From Dillenia suffruticosa (Eukaryota; Streptophyta; Magnoliopsida; Dilleniales; Dilleniaceae), in the NCBI GenBank assembly GCA_033439265.1, contig JAVTVX010000010.1:62001-126000 (forward strand): a stretch of 64,000 nt of DNA, in the 5' to 3' direction. The notes under the pieces are model-generated. The model was not told the origin of the DNA. It worked only from the letters and a program-made list of their open reading frames with translations, and did not search any database. The first letter of the stretch is position 1; each line of letters opens with the position of its first letter. The position numbers and the translations under genes are program-made. Positions 10,753 through 24,052 of the stretch are shown piece by piece.

Positions 10753-13077
10753 ATTTTATTTATTTTTCCCCTAAAATGGAAAAGATTGCGCCTTGTACTC
10801 TCTTCTGGCAATAGCCCATATTATCTATAGAGTTTGAAGGAGGGAATAGTTATTCAGGAGCAAGAGAGACACAGAATGTGTGGTTGTCAAGAGCAAATCT
10901 TTGTCAGAGACGAGGCTTTGTACTTACTTCTCTACCAATACCATTACATTTTTGTCTCTTTTATACTCTTGTCCACGGAGCCGCTCTCTTTTCTTCGCAT
11001 GCAATTTTCATATAGTTTGACGAGGATGTGCTTGGTACCAGAGAGAAAAGGAGTAAAAATCATCCTACAGAATTTCGCCCTCTTTTAAGGATGTTTAGAA
11101 ACCATACTTTAGTCCAAACTTTTGCTTAAATGTTAGCGTAATAGGTACGGTAAAGACGAGGGAAACAAAGTAAAAATTTTAAAATAAATATATTTATGGA
11201 ATAAAATTTTAACTTAATTTATTTTTTAAAGAAAGAAAATAAAAAATCACTAAATTCAGAAAAAAATAATATAATTTAATTTTTAAAGCTAAAATTAATC
11301 TGCATAATTTTATAGAGAAATGATTTAAAATATGAATTAAATTGATTTTAACATCTAATAATTTTAACATTTTACCTGTTATATCAAATATTATATTTAT
11401 TCAACCAAACAAGATGAAAAGGAAAATATTAAGAGTAATATTTACTCTTTAAATTATCACCCCTATAATTTTTTCACTTTTTCACGTACTAAATTACGTA
11501 TCATTGGAAAGTAAATTTCATTTTTATTTAAAGATAAAATGACTATTCAGATGACCCAATTTTAATGTATAGTTGAAAAAAAAATATTAAATTCTATTAA
11601 AATGTGAAAAATAAGTAGGGCTAAAAAAAATTGAATTTAAATATCACAAATCTCATCAAAATCTAAAGAATCAAAATAAAAATATAAAACATATGCAAAT
11701 GGCCGAGAACAAGAACTCTTTGTGACTTAGAAACATTTGGATATGTTTTTCTATCTCTTTAATTGCTAGATTTATTGATATACTTAATCTTATCATTCAA
11801 ATATAGCTTTAAACTAGACTATTATATAAATTTATCTTGGTATTCCGTTATAAATAAATTATAAATAATTCACTTTCAAACCATAAAAAAGTTCAAATAG
11901 TTTTTAATTCTTATATTATTTGAAATTTATAAATTTAAACTCTATTAAAATTTTAAAGGTGCAAGTTTCAGACTCTAAGTTTAATATTATTAACTTACAC
12001 TCCAAGAGGAAGCGAAAGCCAACTTAAAATTCTAATTGTCAACAGCACCAGGAAAAAAGAAAACCTGCCGACTGGTCTCATGCTTCCCAGGTAATGCAAG
12101 ACAAGAATATATTTGCATTAATAATTAGTCACCATCAGAATCTGCTGCATTAAAGTCCTTTAAATCCATTTCCCCCTTAATGGTAATTTTACAATGCAGT
12201 CACTCGAAGTTCCGGTAAAAATTGAGATAAACTCAAAAATAGGGTTCATCTGCAATGCTACTCTTCGCATAAAACTTAACGTTTCATGTTCTTCGGTTCC
12301 TCCACTGATTTACTATTTATGATGATCCATATTTACTTGTGTAAGGTACGAAGCGACATACCTTTACTATTATTGTCATAATAATAATGATGATGATAAT
12401 AATAATAATAATATCTTCCACCAAATGATTTTAAAAGAATTATTTCTCGTATGGAATTCAATCCCCTTCATTTTTTATGACTTTATAAAATTAGACATGG
12501 TGGCTGTTCTAATTGAACTATGGAATCTAAATAAATTGAACCGTGATCAACGGTTCAAAGAACCGTTGATCAATTTATCGTTTATAAATCAAAATTGGAA
12601 TCATATTTGAAATTTCAGATCCTGTTACTCATTATTAAAAAACTAAGAGCTAACCGTTTGAACAGACGATTTTCGATTTGAACTATCGTAAACTCTCAGT
12701 TCGAATTGAAAGTTTTTTAAAATATATATTTTTTTAATTTGCTATCTGCAAAATAAGTTTTCAATTAAATTTATTTCATCATTGATATGCTGTTTTTTAT
12801 ATTCCTTTTTTACAAAAAAAAAAGATAGATATTTTTTTTATTTTTAATTTTTATAGTTTTGGTTCTATAACTGAAAACGAACCATTTAGAATTGGAATTG
12901 AAATTGTTTGAAATCAAAATAATTTAGAATCGGAGCTGAAATCAGTGGTTTCATAATCAAAATCGGAATTGTGCCTTTAATGTTCAATTCTGATTCCTTT
13001 GAATTAAGAATGGGGAACCAATAGTTCCGAAACCAAAACCTATGGTTCCAAAACCATGATCATATATATTCTAAAAC
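10753..13077. other. 3' UTR and AT-rich flank of the SKS-like gene
   Basis: The 3' UTR probably ends within the first 350 bp, though no clear AATAAA signal marks it. The rest is AT-rich. At 12545-12571 a perfect inverted repeat has 12-bp arms (GATCAACGGTTC) and a 3-bp loop. From 12540 to 13070 many GGTTC/GAACC and AATTGGAATTG words suggest an old hAT-type or other MITE, into which the copia element inserted at 13078. Confidence 0.55.
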
Positions 13078-13558
13078 TGTTGGATTTAATCACACATGCG
13101 GAAGCGAAAATTAAATGGATCGGAATTTTCGGGATAAATACCTCTATTGGGCGGTCTCCAAAATCCACCGTGTCGCGATGTCTCTCGAACCGATCGCACA
13201 GTCGGATGGTGATCACGCAATCGAACCACCACCTCAAATCCACGACGCCTCAAGCCTCGTGTCCGGTGAATCGTCTGACGATGGGAGATTTTCCTACGCG
13301 AAAATCTCTATCCCTCTAACTATTTTCTCTCTCTAGAGAAGTGCAGAACCCTAGCCACCTTCATGGTTGCCAATGGCTGCTCTCCACACACAAGGTAGGA
13401 ATAATTCTTTCTCAATTGAATCAAAAGAATAATGGCCATTCGGGTTAAGATTTGGGAGTTACCAAATAATATTGGTTAATATTGGTAAGTAATAATGGGA
13501 GTTACCCCATTATCTCATTCTTAGCAAATTGCCCCACAATGGGCATAAATAACCTACA
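13078..13558 (-). repeat. 3' LTR of the complete copia element (481 bp)
   Basis: TGTTGG...TACA, the same length as the LTR at 19493-19973, with about 16 substitutions by eye. The flanking 5 bp (13073-13077) are aaaac, the same as after the other LTR. On the minus strand the purine tract CAAGTGGGAGA abuts this LTR (13559-13569 on +), as expected for a polypurine tract, so this is the 3' LTR. Confidence 0.95.
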
Positions 13559-14772
13559 TCTCCCACTTGCACATTAGGGCATTTCATTTCCGTCAATCAC
13601 AAGATCGTAACTCATACGATCTCTCACATCACCCTATTGAACTTTCATACTGGATTGGGCGTCGTGCGACCGGCGAGTGCACCTGCAAGCAAAGACTTCT
13701 CGATACACCTGTTAGGATGATCGAGTAGTCACTGTTAGTATAAAAATAACTCGCTATACCCCAGACTCAATGCATTTACATCCTTCGAGCCACTTTCCTC
13801 ATCGAAAGTGATCCCCAATCAATTTGCTCGACTATGTATTCATTATTATGTTTGAATCCCAATATGGATTAACACAATAGGTCGACCTATGAATACATGA
13901 CAATGATGTAATGTCTATTGGCCTTCCTTTTCCCAAACTCGAATCTATCGGTCTCAATTCAGCTGCTTTCCTAGACCTGCCCCTTAGATCTCAATTTATC
14001 TTCCGGGCCATAGGTAAACAGACTAAAGTAGCAACACTGAACCAAAACTTCTAAAGACAGCCGAAAGTAATAAGGGCATAAGAGATCCCACCCAATGGAT
14101 CTCAGGTCTCACACAGTGGGAACGGGGATCAAGATCAAACTATCGTCTCAAATAATAGCTCCCACTATCCCATGGTTGTCTCATCACACGTGGTATGAAA
14201 CACGTGTCACAGTGTTATTCCCCCATCTCTCAAAGGGCATATGTCAGATTTCTCTAACACTGTACAGGTACGGGACTCAGTCTACACATAAGACTTTACC
14301 CAGAGATCTCAGAGAGAGCAATTCAGAGACAATATCACATATCGCAGGTGATATCTGAGATCTCAAACCTGGCTACTTACAGGCAACATGGATGTGGGTA
14401 TTTCCATGCCGGTCATATCGCATATGACCTCATCCTGAACACATATCAGGGCGACTTATGTTCTAGTAAGGCTACTCTCAAAGCCTCTTACAACTAGAAT
14501 CCGTCTCATCTCCGCTCACTCAGAGTCGGAGGTGGTCACTCGTGTGAGAGAGTCAACCACGCCTGCCTGACACATCTTTTATCACAAGATCATAATATAT
14601 GACAACAAATGATGCATGAAATAAATATGTGACTTAATAATGCATACATGTCATATATTAAAATAAGCATCTAAAATAGTATATAAGGAGAAATGTTAAA
14701 GTACACTAAACCCAATGATTCCTTATCTCACAAAGGAATCTCTCACAACGAGTTTTCTGAAGAGATCAGCTC

Positions 14773-14994
14773 TCATGCTGAGGTGTACTTAGATGTCACA
14801 ATACCCTTCTCGGTAATATCTCTCATAGTGGTCTTCGGTATTAATGTGTTTGGCTTTACTATTATACTTAGGGTCTCATTTGTTGACAGTGTCGGTCTGA
14901 TTATCACAATAATCATCATTGACCTCCCACTATCTGTCACAATCCCTAAGTCTTCCAAAAAATTTTTGAAGCCAACCATTCTCATGAACTGCAA
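14773..14994 (-). pseudogene. copia RNase H fragment
   Basis: Seventy-three residues resembling the end of copia RNase H (EDLGIV start, then a degenerate version of the CDN...AI and SKHI...YHLIRE region, ending GIVTSKYTSA). The key acidic motif is lost. Assigned mainly by its place after RT and spacing. Confidence 0.55.
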
Positions 14995-16623
14995 TTGAGC
15001 ATACTACTAGCTCAGTCTCTATCGTAAATAGAGATATACAGATTTTCTTCTTACTGCTCTAAGAAGATAAAATCTTTTGCGTTTATTCAGATCACTACTC
15101 CCAGTCAGTATCTGAATCCCAGACGCAAATTACCTCATCCGTAACACATGGAGAGGTCCGCAGTTCAAATGAGATATTTCGGAATCCTTTTTCACTGCTC
15201 TACAGTGATCCCTTCCAGGATTCTATTGATACCTACTCACCAGATCGACCATAAAATAAACATCTGGTCATGTATGCCTCATCGCATACATCAAATTGTA
15301 TATCACACGTGCATACCTCATCGCATACACTAGAAATGTATTTTGCACTGCAATAAGGGATTCTGCTCATCTCCCTTATTTCTTTATAAATTCTAGGGCA
15401 TATGTCAAGATTCAAGTCTTTTTATCTTCAGCGATTAGAGTATCTTTTAGGTTGTCATCGCTCTTCTCGAAATGCTTAAGAATCTACCCGATGTAAAACT
15501 CTTGTTAAAGAGTCAACACCATTCTCAAGCGACCCCTTTGGATCCAAAATCTGAGAATGAACTAAAACCTCATAACCATGTTATAATGGTCATTAGATAC
15601 TCTCTGTTGTTCCCAACCAACAGTATGTCACCTACATATGAGAACATGCTCATAAAGGAGTCATTGGGACGTATCAGATAAATGCAATGATCTTACTCGA
15701 TCATCACAAAACCATAAGATATCACCTTCTCGTGAAATCCAAGTGCTGTTGTCTAGATGATGGGTTAAGGTCGTATTTTGATTTCTAAAATCAATAGACC
15801 TTATCCACCTGATCTACTAGAACGAATCCAAAGGGATGCTCCATGTAGATCGCCTCATCTAGACTTCCACTACGAAAGCGGTCTTTACGTCCTTATGATG
15901 TGACTCTAGATCGCTTTAAGATAAACGGATCGAGATAAATTGGACTATGACTCCTCGATAATCCACCCCTCAGTTTAAGTGTAACCCTTGGTTACTAGAC
16001 GGATTCTTTATCTCTTCATCAATCCGTAGACCTTTATCTTGACTTTGAGAACCTACTTGTTCCCAATAGTCATTCCGCCCTCAGGCTAATCAACTAGGTC
16101 CCAGACCCCGTTGATTCTCATCAACTCTTTTTTTTCATTTATGGCCTTCAATAAACGGTATTTTGCATCTTTTGCAAAACTCTCGAGAGCCTCTCGAACC
16201 GTTTTAGATTTTTCATCATCCTCTAGAGTCACAATGAGGGTCTCACCATCAATCGAGAAAACAACGTTTAAATACGCATTCTCGACACTCTTAAGAGGAG
16301 AGAAAAATCTTTACCTCTTGATGGATCGCTCCCACTAAAATCAAGATCCGTAGTGGATTCTTATATCCCGCCGCTGGGCTCCTTGAACCGTTAGGCTCAT
16401 CCATCGCATAAAAGGTAAGGTTCAAATTGATTTCACCTCTCTTAGGGAAATCATTCTCAAGAAATATAGTATTACGAGATTCAATCTCGATTATAGTGCC
16501 GTTCGTGTTCGCCTAAGAACACATATTTTCTCGCGGGTCTAACTCACCGTGTGAATGCGAGAAATCATGGCACAACCCCATAACCTCAAGTGGCTAAGGT
16601 CAGGCTGCCTCTTTGTCCAAAAC

Positions 16624-16989
16624 TCAAATGGGGAACTGACTAATAGTCAGTAGATTCGTAATACTCTTATCGAAACAGAGCCCTATGTGTAGTTTAGACG
16701 AATACTTGCGTTCTCGCTCGGTTCTGAGAGTCTCTACTCTCAAATCTAACTGATTCTCAATCTCACTTATGAACCTCCTGAAGCAGTCTAATGCCTCAGA
16801 CTTATGCAAGATCAGATAGATGAACCAAAACGCATGAAAGCGTCTATAATTATCTACACAACTCCATTTCTGACTCTCATGCTCATAAGACCACAATAAA
16901 AAGAAGGAAGGCACAAAAGTTAACCGCAATGGAGTCCCAGCTCTCATTGCATCGCCAAATGGTTTTCTCGTCTTTTTCTGACTAGGCAA
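16624..16989 (-). pseudogene. copia integrase fragment
   Basis: An open stretch of 121 codons containing a decayed GAG-pre-integrase/integrase-core region: the KSEALDCFRRFISEIENQLDL segment and a following LRTERERKYSS where the active family has RSDRGGEY. The catalytic Asp context is therefore lost. Confidence 0.75.
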
Positions 16990-17527
16990 AACTCACATAC
17001 GGGTAACTCGAATCTGGTCAGCGGGTCCAACAAACCTCTCGCTGCTAACCGATTCATCATCTCTTACCCCATGTGTCTAAGTCTATTAACGACAAGAAAC
17101 CATTAGAAGGAGTAGCACCCAGTGCATACATTCCATCATGGATTAAAACCAGAATAATTCAGAAAATTGTCGTATTAAAAACAATGGAATAATTTCACGC
17201 ATATCGTAGTCAATTTTAGACAAGGTACAAATTTGTAGATCCGTCAAATACCTACAATATTGAGGACGTCATAGCAAGTGTCGTTCCCTCTGACAACGAC
17301 GAATGCTCTGTCCTTAAAGTAAATCCTCCAAGCTTAAGGATTCATTTGACGGATTACGCACTCCTATCTCGAGTTACGTGGTCGGTTGCTCCTGATTTCA
17401 AAGGAGAGAAATCAGCGACTATTATAGTGAATGAGAAAAATCTCACACCACGTAAACAAGAAGAAGATTTATTTCTGCTCGTCACACTCACGAGCGAAAT
17501 GACCAAATCTACCTCAAACGTAGTAAT

Positions 17528-17803
17528 TTACTTTGGTCTAATCAAATTCCTTCTTCTTGTGTTCTTGTACCTCATTGTCGGTTTTCTCGAATGATTTCTT
17601 GAGTCTCGTTCGCTAGGCTTAGCGCCGGGGAAGTCCTTACTTGACTCCTCTGAATAAGCATGACTCGAGTGTGGCCTACTCGCCTCTAGGTGCTCCTCAT
17701 CGAGCTCACAATATGTACTCACGTCAACGAAAGTACGAATACTTTCGTCAAATGTGAGATATGATTTCACGGTTTCCCATGAATCAGGTAAAAACTGAAT
17801 CAC
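17528..17803 (-). pseudogene. copia Gag fragment
   Basis: Ninety-one open residues that match the middle of copia Gag (UBN2-type): LPDSWETVK, then LTFDESIRTF and a Glu-rich helix. It is followed by a basic stretch. The zinc knuckle expected next is not recognisable, and upstream gag is broken by stops. The left element has the same gag region at 1-574. Confidence 0.85.
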
Positions 17804-19492
17804 ATCCAGAACCTAAATTCCATCCGAAATTTACTCGTCCGTATATATTAACTCGGTGATCATACTCGACATTTGTTTCATTGTATTGTTAACCATTTTC
17901 TTATGCATCCTCACATAGGAGCCGAAGAGAGCAACACTATACTCTTTTGGGACGAGTCGAACCGACATGTTCATAGAATATGACTCGAAAAACGAGACTA
18001 AGTTATCGTGTATGCCACTGTTAAGCGTTGCCCTAACTTGGCAAATCTTTTATCCCATACACGATAGATCTCTTTATCTCGTATATTCTGAGGTGCGGTA
18101 CCCACCCTGGGGCCCATCATCTCTTGCCTCAGATTCCCGTTAGATTTTTGTCTCTCGAGAATAAACCGAATCTACTGATAAAATCGCGTAGATCATATCA
18201 TTCAGTTTACTCTCCTTGCAAAAATTTAATACAATTCTCAACGCATTAAGAGAGACATATGTGACTTGGAAATGCTTATTATCACATTTTTGTACGCCCT
18301 ACGAATCATCAAGATCAAAATGACTTGAGTACGACCCCAAAGCGAGCGTATGAGTCAACGGACACCATACACCACAACTTGGAATCGCATCTTACCATTT
18401 GGACTGTGATTCGGCACACAAAAACCCACAAAAAGTCATATTCATGGATATAGGACCCCCAAAAAATTGAAAAAATTCAATTATGAGTGACTTCACGCGC
18501 CACCCGGGGCCCACACGCGCCGCCGCTCGCCGGCGGTGCGATCCACGCGCCGCCGCACGCCTCCACGCGCCGTCGGTAAGCCTCCACGCGCTGCCACGCG
18601 CCTTCACGCGCTGGCAGCAGTCTGGCTCACGCGCCAGACGCGCGGCGCGGCTCAGACGCGCTGCCATACGCCAGGACCGGCTCGGCTCACGCGCGCCCAG
18701 TCGCGGCGAACGGCTCACGCGCCCTCACGCGCTAAGCCGCCTTGAGTCGGGGTAAGATCGGGTCGGTCAACGGGTCAGGGTTGACCCGTTGACCCGGTCA
18801 ACGGTCCGACCCCGACCTGGTCGGGTCGGTTTGCGGGTCGGTCCGGGTCAGGGTCCGACCCGATCCGCTGCCTCCCCACTCTACGCGCCTAGCAGACGCT
18901 CCTCCTGGCGCGTGAGTGTCACGCGCCCGCGGGTCTGGGCCGGGTTTTCTTAGCCCGACGGGTCCTGCAACGGGTTTTTCAACCCGTTTTCTGGAAAACT
19001 CGATTCCGGCTGTGGTTTCTTGCATTTTTCGACTGGAAAAAATTTGTGGGCATCCTCCAAACATGCTACACTCGATTTTAGGAGGATTCAAGCCCAAAAA
19101 TGGTGGGATTCAACCACCCCAGTCGCGGCCCTCCGCGGCCATTCGGAAATCCCAGTTTCCGGCACCCAAATCACACAATAAAATATATAAAACCATAGAT
19201 CTAGATGCAATGAACTCATTTATATTATTTTCATGCATCGATCCGCCCTCTAAAGCCATAGATCTAGGGTTTTTATGTCCGTATGGTCGCAAACTTCGAC
19301 TGGACATTTCATGGCCCAAACATGCTCGGAAAATTAAATAAAAAATATATTTGTAATCCCTGGGCCATGGGTATTCTTGTAGTGTTCTCGGATTCACGAA
19401 ACTCATCCGTGATCCGGACCCCAAAATTTTAAAAACCCCAAAAATAATTCCGAAAATTATTAAATTAAATTCAACGACCGCTCTGATACCAA

Positions 19493-19973
19493 TGTTGGAT
19501 TTAATCACGCATGCGGAAGTGAGAATTAAATGGATCGGAATTTTCGGGATAAATACCTCTATTGGGCGGTCTCCAAAATCCACCGTGTCGCGATGTCCCT
19601 CGAACGGATCGCACAGTCGGATGGTGATCACGCAATTGAACCACCACCTCAAATCCACGACACCTCAAGCCTCGTGTCCGGTGAATCGTCTGACGATGGG
19701 AGATTTTCCTACGCAAAAATCTCCATCCCTCTAACTATTTTCTCTCTCTAGAGAAGTGCAGAACCCTAGCCACCTTCATGGTTGCCAATGGCTGCTCTCC
19801 ACACACAAGGTAGGAATAATTCTTTCTCAATTGAATCAAAAGAATAATGGCCATTCGGGTTAAGATTTGGAAATTACCAAATAATATTGGTTAATATTGG
19901 TAAGTAATAATGGGAGTTACCCTATTATCTCATTCTTACCAAATTACCCCATAATGAGCATAAATAACCTACA
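19493..19973 (-). repeat. 5' LTR of the complete copia element (481 bp)
   Basis: TGTTGG...TACA beside the primer binding site, so it is the 5' LTR. Followed by aaaac at 19974-19978, identical to the 5 bp before the other LTR: a proper target-site duplication. Confidence 0.95.
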
Positions 19974-19978
19974 AAAAC

Positions 19979-20487
19979 AGATAAAAAAGAAGTACACGTT
20001 AAAGTTCATGATGCAGCTCCTTTTATTCATCCTATTGGCTAGGCTCATCCATAACTATATCTTCAAAATTTAGGAATCTCCATCAATTCTTAATTGTATT
20101 ATTTTTTCTGTTTGCCCCTCTATAGTCCGAATTAGACTTCAGATAGTTTGTTTAATCTCAAATACAACATACAAATATTTCTTAAGTATATCTGGTTGTA
20201 AAAGTGAAGATTAATTTCTTATAATTTAATGAGCATCTTGTATTTTATAAAAATTGGGGGGCCAATATAATCCTTGACAAGGCCATGTTATTCAACTTTC
20301 AGGTATTAAGATCTACTTCAAATGCAGTTGATTATTAAAAAAAAAATTCAACACATCATAAAATTCCCATTTTTGAAAATTTGCACTTTTTCAAACCATT
20401 ATCTTCTTCTTAACCTCTCCATCATTAAAAAATAAGGCTCGTGTAGTTGAACAAACTTCAAAACCAATATCTCGACCTCAATGCCAT
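19979..20487. other. AT-rich spacer without a gene
   Basis: Unique-looking AT-rich DNA between the copia and CACTA elements. No frame or motif that I can support. Confidence 0.5.
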
Positions 20488-21726
20488 CAACTATTAGAAA
20501 ACATGGTTTCATTGACAGAAATTATTGATAGAAAAAAATCCATCAGTAATAGTGACGGATTAACGAGGGAGGGATTACAATAAGATCAGTAACGAATTTT
20601 TTCCGTCACTAAAAAATCCGTCGCTAATAGGGATCGAAGGAAAAAAATTATATATATTAAAAAAAGAAAAACTATCGGCGACGAATTAGCAACGGATTTG
20701 TTCTATCGCAAAAAATCCGCCGTTAATCAATCGGTAAAGATATTCAAAGGTAAAAAAAAATAAACAAAAAGAACTATCAGCGACGGATTTTGTTCGTTGT
20801 AAAAATCTATCGTTAATCCGTCGGTAAAAATATTCAAAAAAAAAAAAAACTATTAGCGACGGATTAGTAATGGATTTTTTTAGTCGTAAAAAATTCATCA
20901 TTAATCTGTCGGTAAAAATATTTAAAGGTAAAAAATTTTAAAAAATGGAACTATCAGCGACGGATTAGTGACAAATTTTTTCATCGTTAATAATATTCAA
21001 AGGTAAAAAAAATTAAAAAAAAAAGAACTATCAATGATAGATTAGAGATAGATTTTTCCATCGCTAATAGTTCTTTTTTTTTATTTTTTTATTTTTTTAT
21101 TTATTAATTCTTTTTATTTTTATTTTTATTTTATTTTGTAGAAAAATAATATTATTTTATTATTTTTTAACCAAAAATTTTATTATTTTATTATTTTATA
21201 ATAAATTATCATTTTATATTGTTTTATTATTTTTAAATTTTATAAGATAAAGATAATAATTAAAAAAAGAATTGGGTAAGGTAGTACATTGTGGTTCGGT
21301 GGTTATGTTGTTGTTAACATTTTTTTTGTTCCAGAGTTCAAATAGCGGTGGAGGCACGGAGCATTTTTCACACTTTAATGTAAGCGGGCGGACTGTCGGG
21401 TGAGTGCGGGTGGCTGGGCATGTGCGGTCGAGTTCATAGGAGCTGGGGCGAGCATCGGGCGGGTGGGCTGCTGCGCGGTTGTGGGTTAGGCGCCTGCTTT
21501 CTTTTTGCAAAACTCAAAAATCAGTGACGGATTGGATCCGTTGCTGATTTTTTTTTTCAGCAACAGATTTTTTTCCGTCGCTAATATTAATGACAGATTT
21601 TTTTTGTCGCTAATTCATCACTGATATTAGCGACAAAAAAAATCCGTCGCTGATATTTTGTGGGATCACTATTAGTGACGAATTTAACGACGAAAAAAAT
21701 CTATCGTTGAAAGTTCGTTTTCTAGT
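20488..21726. mobile_element. Non-autonomous CACTA (En/Spm) element
   Basis: The right end reads TTTTCTAGTG, i.e. CACTAGAAAACGAAC on the minus strand; the left end caactattagaaaac is a worn version. Both flanks carry many subterminal copies of (g/a)CGACGGATT or AATCCGTCGC in both orientations, the typical transposase-binding layout of CACTA elements. No transposase frame is present. The centre (21280-21510) is a GC-rich block unlike the rest. The 3-bp flanks cat and atg do not match, so the exact left edge or the duplication is uncertain. Confidence 0.72.
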
Positions 21727-23590
21727 GATGATCCATGAATCTTGTTTTCAATTGTTAGATTGATTTGCTTAAAGGTAGGGTCTCGTACTGGTTGTTGGTA
21801 TGGGTGTTGTGACACTCGGATCGAGTTTGGATATTACAATACCCAAGCTTGAGCTCGATGTACTTTAGGTGAGTTTGAGCTCGAACTCGTCAGGCTTGTA
21901 TTTTTCGAGCTCAAGCTCGTAGTGTCGTCTAGTATTTCGGGTAGTGTCGTCTAGTATTTCGGGTAGTATCGTCGGATAGTGTCGTTGAATAGTGTATGTA
22001 ATATATTTAAAAAATATATATAAAAACGTAATTTTATATATAAAATTTATTTTAAAAAATATAATTATATATAAAAATTATTTTTAAAAGAAAATTAATA
22101 TCTCTCGAGTAGTTTATTGAACTTTCGAGTTAGATACAATTGACTCGAGCTTGAGTTCGAGTTTTGACAGGGTAGTGACATGGGTACTCGTGTATCATAG
22201 CAGCCTTAGTTGTTGGTTTGCTATGATAATCAAGAGGGGATGAATTAGTTATATTCTAGTTTTTCTTGAGTTGCACAATTAGGATTTGAGTTGCACGATT
22301 ATGATTTTGCTTGTAGTAAAATAAAAATATATAAAAAAAATCAGAGATAAGAATTTATAGAAGTTTTTCCCAAAATTAGAATACGTCCTCTCTTTTGAAG
22401 ATACTTTCATATGGGTGCATCCGTTAAATGCTCTGGTACAACAATAGTTAGCAATTACATACACATGCGTCTCCATTAGATTCAAATTACATAAACCTAT
22501 CAGCCTAGTTCCCTTGATTCAACTCAAAAGCATTTTTCAATCAATCGCACTCCCCTTGCTCTTTTGCAAGATTGAAATACAAAATCCAAATCAAGAGAAT
22601 CAATTTCCTTGATTCAACTCATACAACCTAAAATTAGAACCAATGTAGCTCAAAGAGAATAAAACTATTTTTCTAATTTCGTGAGCATTCTTTGCTTTCT
22701 GTTTATTGTATATCTCATATCTTATATTTATAACCTTCTTAGAAATCACGAATTATGCAATAAGATTAAATCATTTATGGACTAAGATTTTGCAATGTAA
22801 ATAGAATTTCAAATTAAATAATGAATTAAACTTATAAATATAATCTCGACATGAGCTTTTGTTGTAGACTTATATTTTGGACATTGAAGCGTGTCGTTTT
22901 TTACTATCGAATAAGATGAAATACGTTTGGAAATATTGCACCAGCGGAACTAAAGAGATGTCACAATCCTTGATGGCCGGAAAGAGGAAGCGGTTGACTG
23001 GGGAGAGATTGATAGTTGATTGGGAATGTGGTGGTTGACTGTATGAAGACAAAATGAAAATAAGAGGGGGGAGATGAAGATCAAAAGAGATTAAGAGAAA
23101 CAGATAGAAAGAGAAGGTAGAAAAATAGGGAGATAGAAGAAGACAGAGAGTGACAAAGTTAGACAGAGAGAGCAACATTTTCGTATCAATTTATTTTTTA
23201 CACCATCTATTTATATTCATTTCTTTAATCACTCACTACTCACTAACTAATTTTTTAATCACTTAACCACTCAACTGTTAATTTTCTAACTAGTAACTTT
23301 TTAACAAGTAAAACTCATTTTTTTAAATTATTAAAATTATCGATTATTATATCTGTAGTTGTTACAAGAGATTTCAGACGGATATAGTGCTCAAAATATG
23401 GGGAGAAGAAACATTTCTTGTTGTTTTTAAGGGGATAAGTTAGTGGTATAATTTTTTTTTTTCAACTCTGATAATTTTAGATTCAAATTCTTGAAAAAAA
23501 AAAAAAAGCGTTTCTCGTTTGTTTGAGTTTGTTGCCCCAGCTGGAAGCCCAAAAAGAAGCGGAGGAAAGAAAAAAAGTTTGGAAGAGACG
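21727..23590. other. AT-rich intergenic DNA with repeats
   Basis: At 21830-22160 GAGCTCGA-type words recur in both orientations, and a 23-bp unit gtagtgtcgtctagtatttcggg is tandemly repeated near 21930-21975. From about 23215 to 22870 the minus strand shows a TATA-like tataaatag followed by a pyrimidine-rich stretch, as in LTR or gene leaders, but no coding frame of known type follows. Confidence 0.5.
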
Positions 23591-23594
23591 ACGT

Positions 23595-23658
23595 CTATAT
23601 ATAGCCCAGCCCAACACCATGACTCCCGGTCCAGGATTTAATTTTTAATTGTATAAAA
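23595..23658 (+). promoter_or_regulatory. Candidate TATA boxes of the AGTRAP-like gene
   Basis: CTATATATAG at 23595-23604 and TATAAAA at 23652-23658 lie 395-460 bp before the ATG. A pyrimidine-rich tract (ctctccctcctctctctc and on, 23885-23925) fits a long 5' UTR. Confidence 0.45.
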
Positions 23659-24052
23659 GGGAAAAGACAGTTCAGAGTTCAGTTGAAGGGAAGAGGAGGA
23701 AAAGGATGAAGATGAACAATGAAACAGCTGGACTTTCCTAATTTATTCGTTCCCCTCTTGAATTGACGATACATTGTTACGCATTTTGTTTCTTCTTCAT
23801 CTCTTACGGTTTCAATTCGAATCTAAACCTAGTAAAATGGAAAAGGGTATTTGTTATTGTTGGCTACTGACTTGAGATCCCTGCCCTCTCCCTCCTCTCT
23901 CTCTTTCTCTCTCCCCTTCCGAATTTCCAACTCTTTGTAATATATTATGATCTAAATCGAATTCCATCGAATCGATGTAGTCTTTATTCGGGTTCTGTGG
24001 GGGTTATTGAATGAATTATTGATACATTACTGTCTTGGAGATACGTATACAT

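Larger units (their letters stand above)
13559..19492 (-). mobile_element. Ty1/copia internal region, decayed gag-pol
   Basis: Reads right to left. The primer binding site at 19480-19491 (gctctgatacca on +) abuts the 5' LTR. A GC-rich leader lies at 18490-18900 and gag remains at about 18430-17530. The piece at 17528-17803 is clear copia Gag (PDSWETVK, then FVDVSTYCELDEEHLEAS). An integrase piece at 16624-16989 shows KSEALDCFRRFISEIENQ. A reverse transcriptase piece at about 15585-15680 has YVGDIL where the family has YVDD. An RNase H-like piece lies at 14773-14994. Stops and frameshifts separate all pieces, so no polyprotein can be made. Order gag, integrase, RT, RNase H is the copia order. 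Confidence 0.92.

Noticed and set aside
18483..18755. Arg-rich plus-strand frames of 70-90 codons
   Set aside because: By-product of the GC-rich copia leader repeats.
22870..23178. 102-codon minus-strand frame with a leader-like start
   Set aside because: Pyrimidine-rich composition explains it; no family match.
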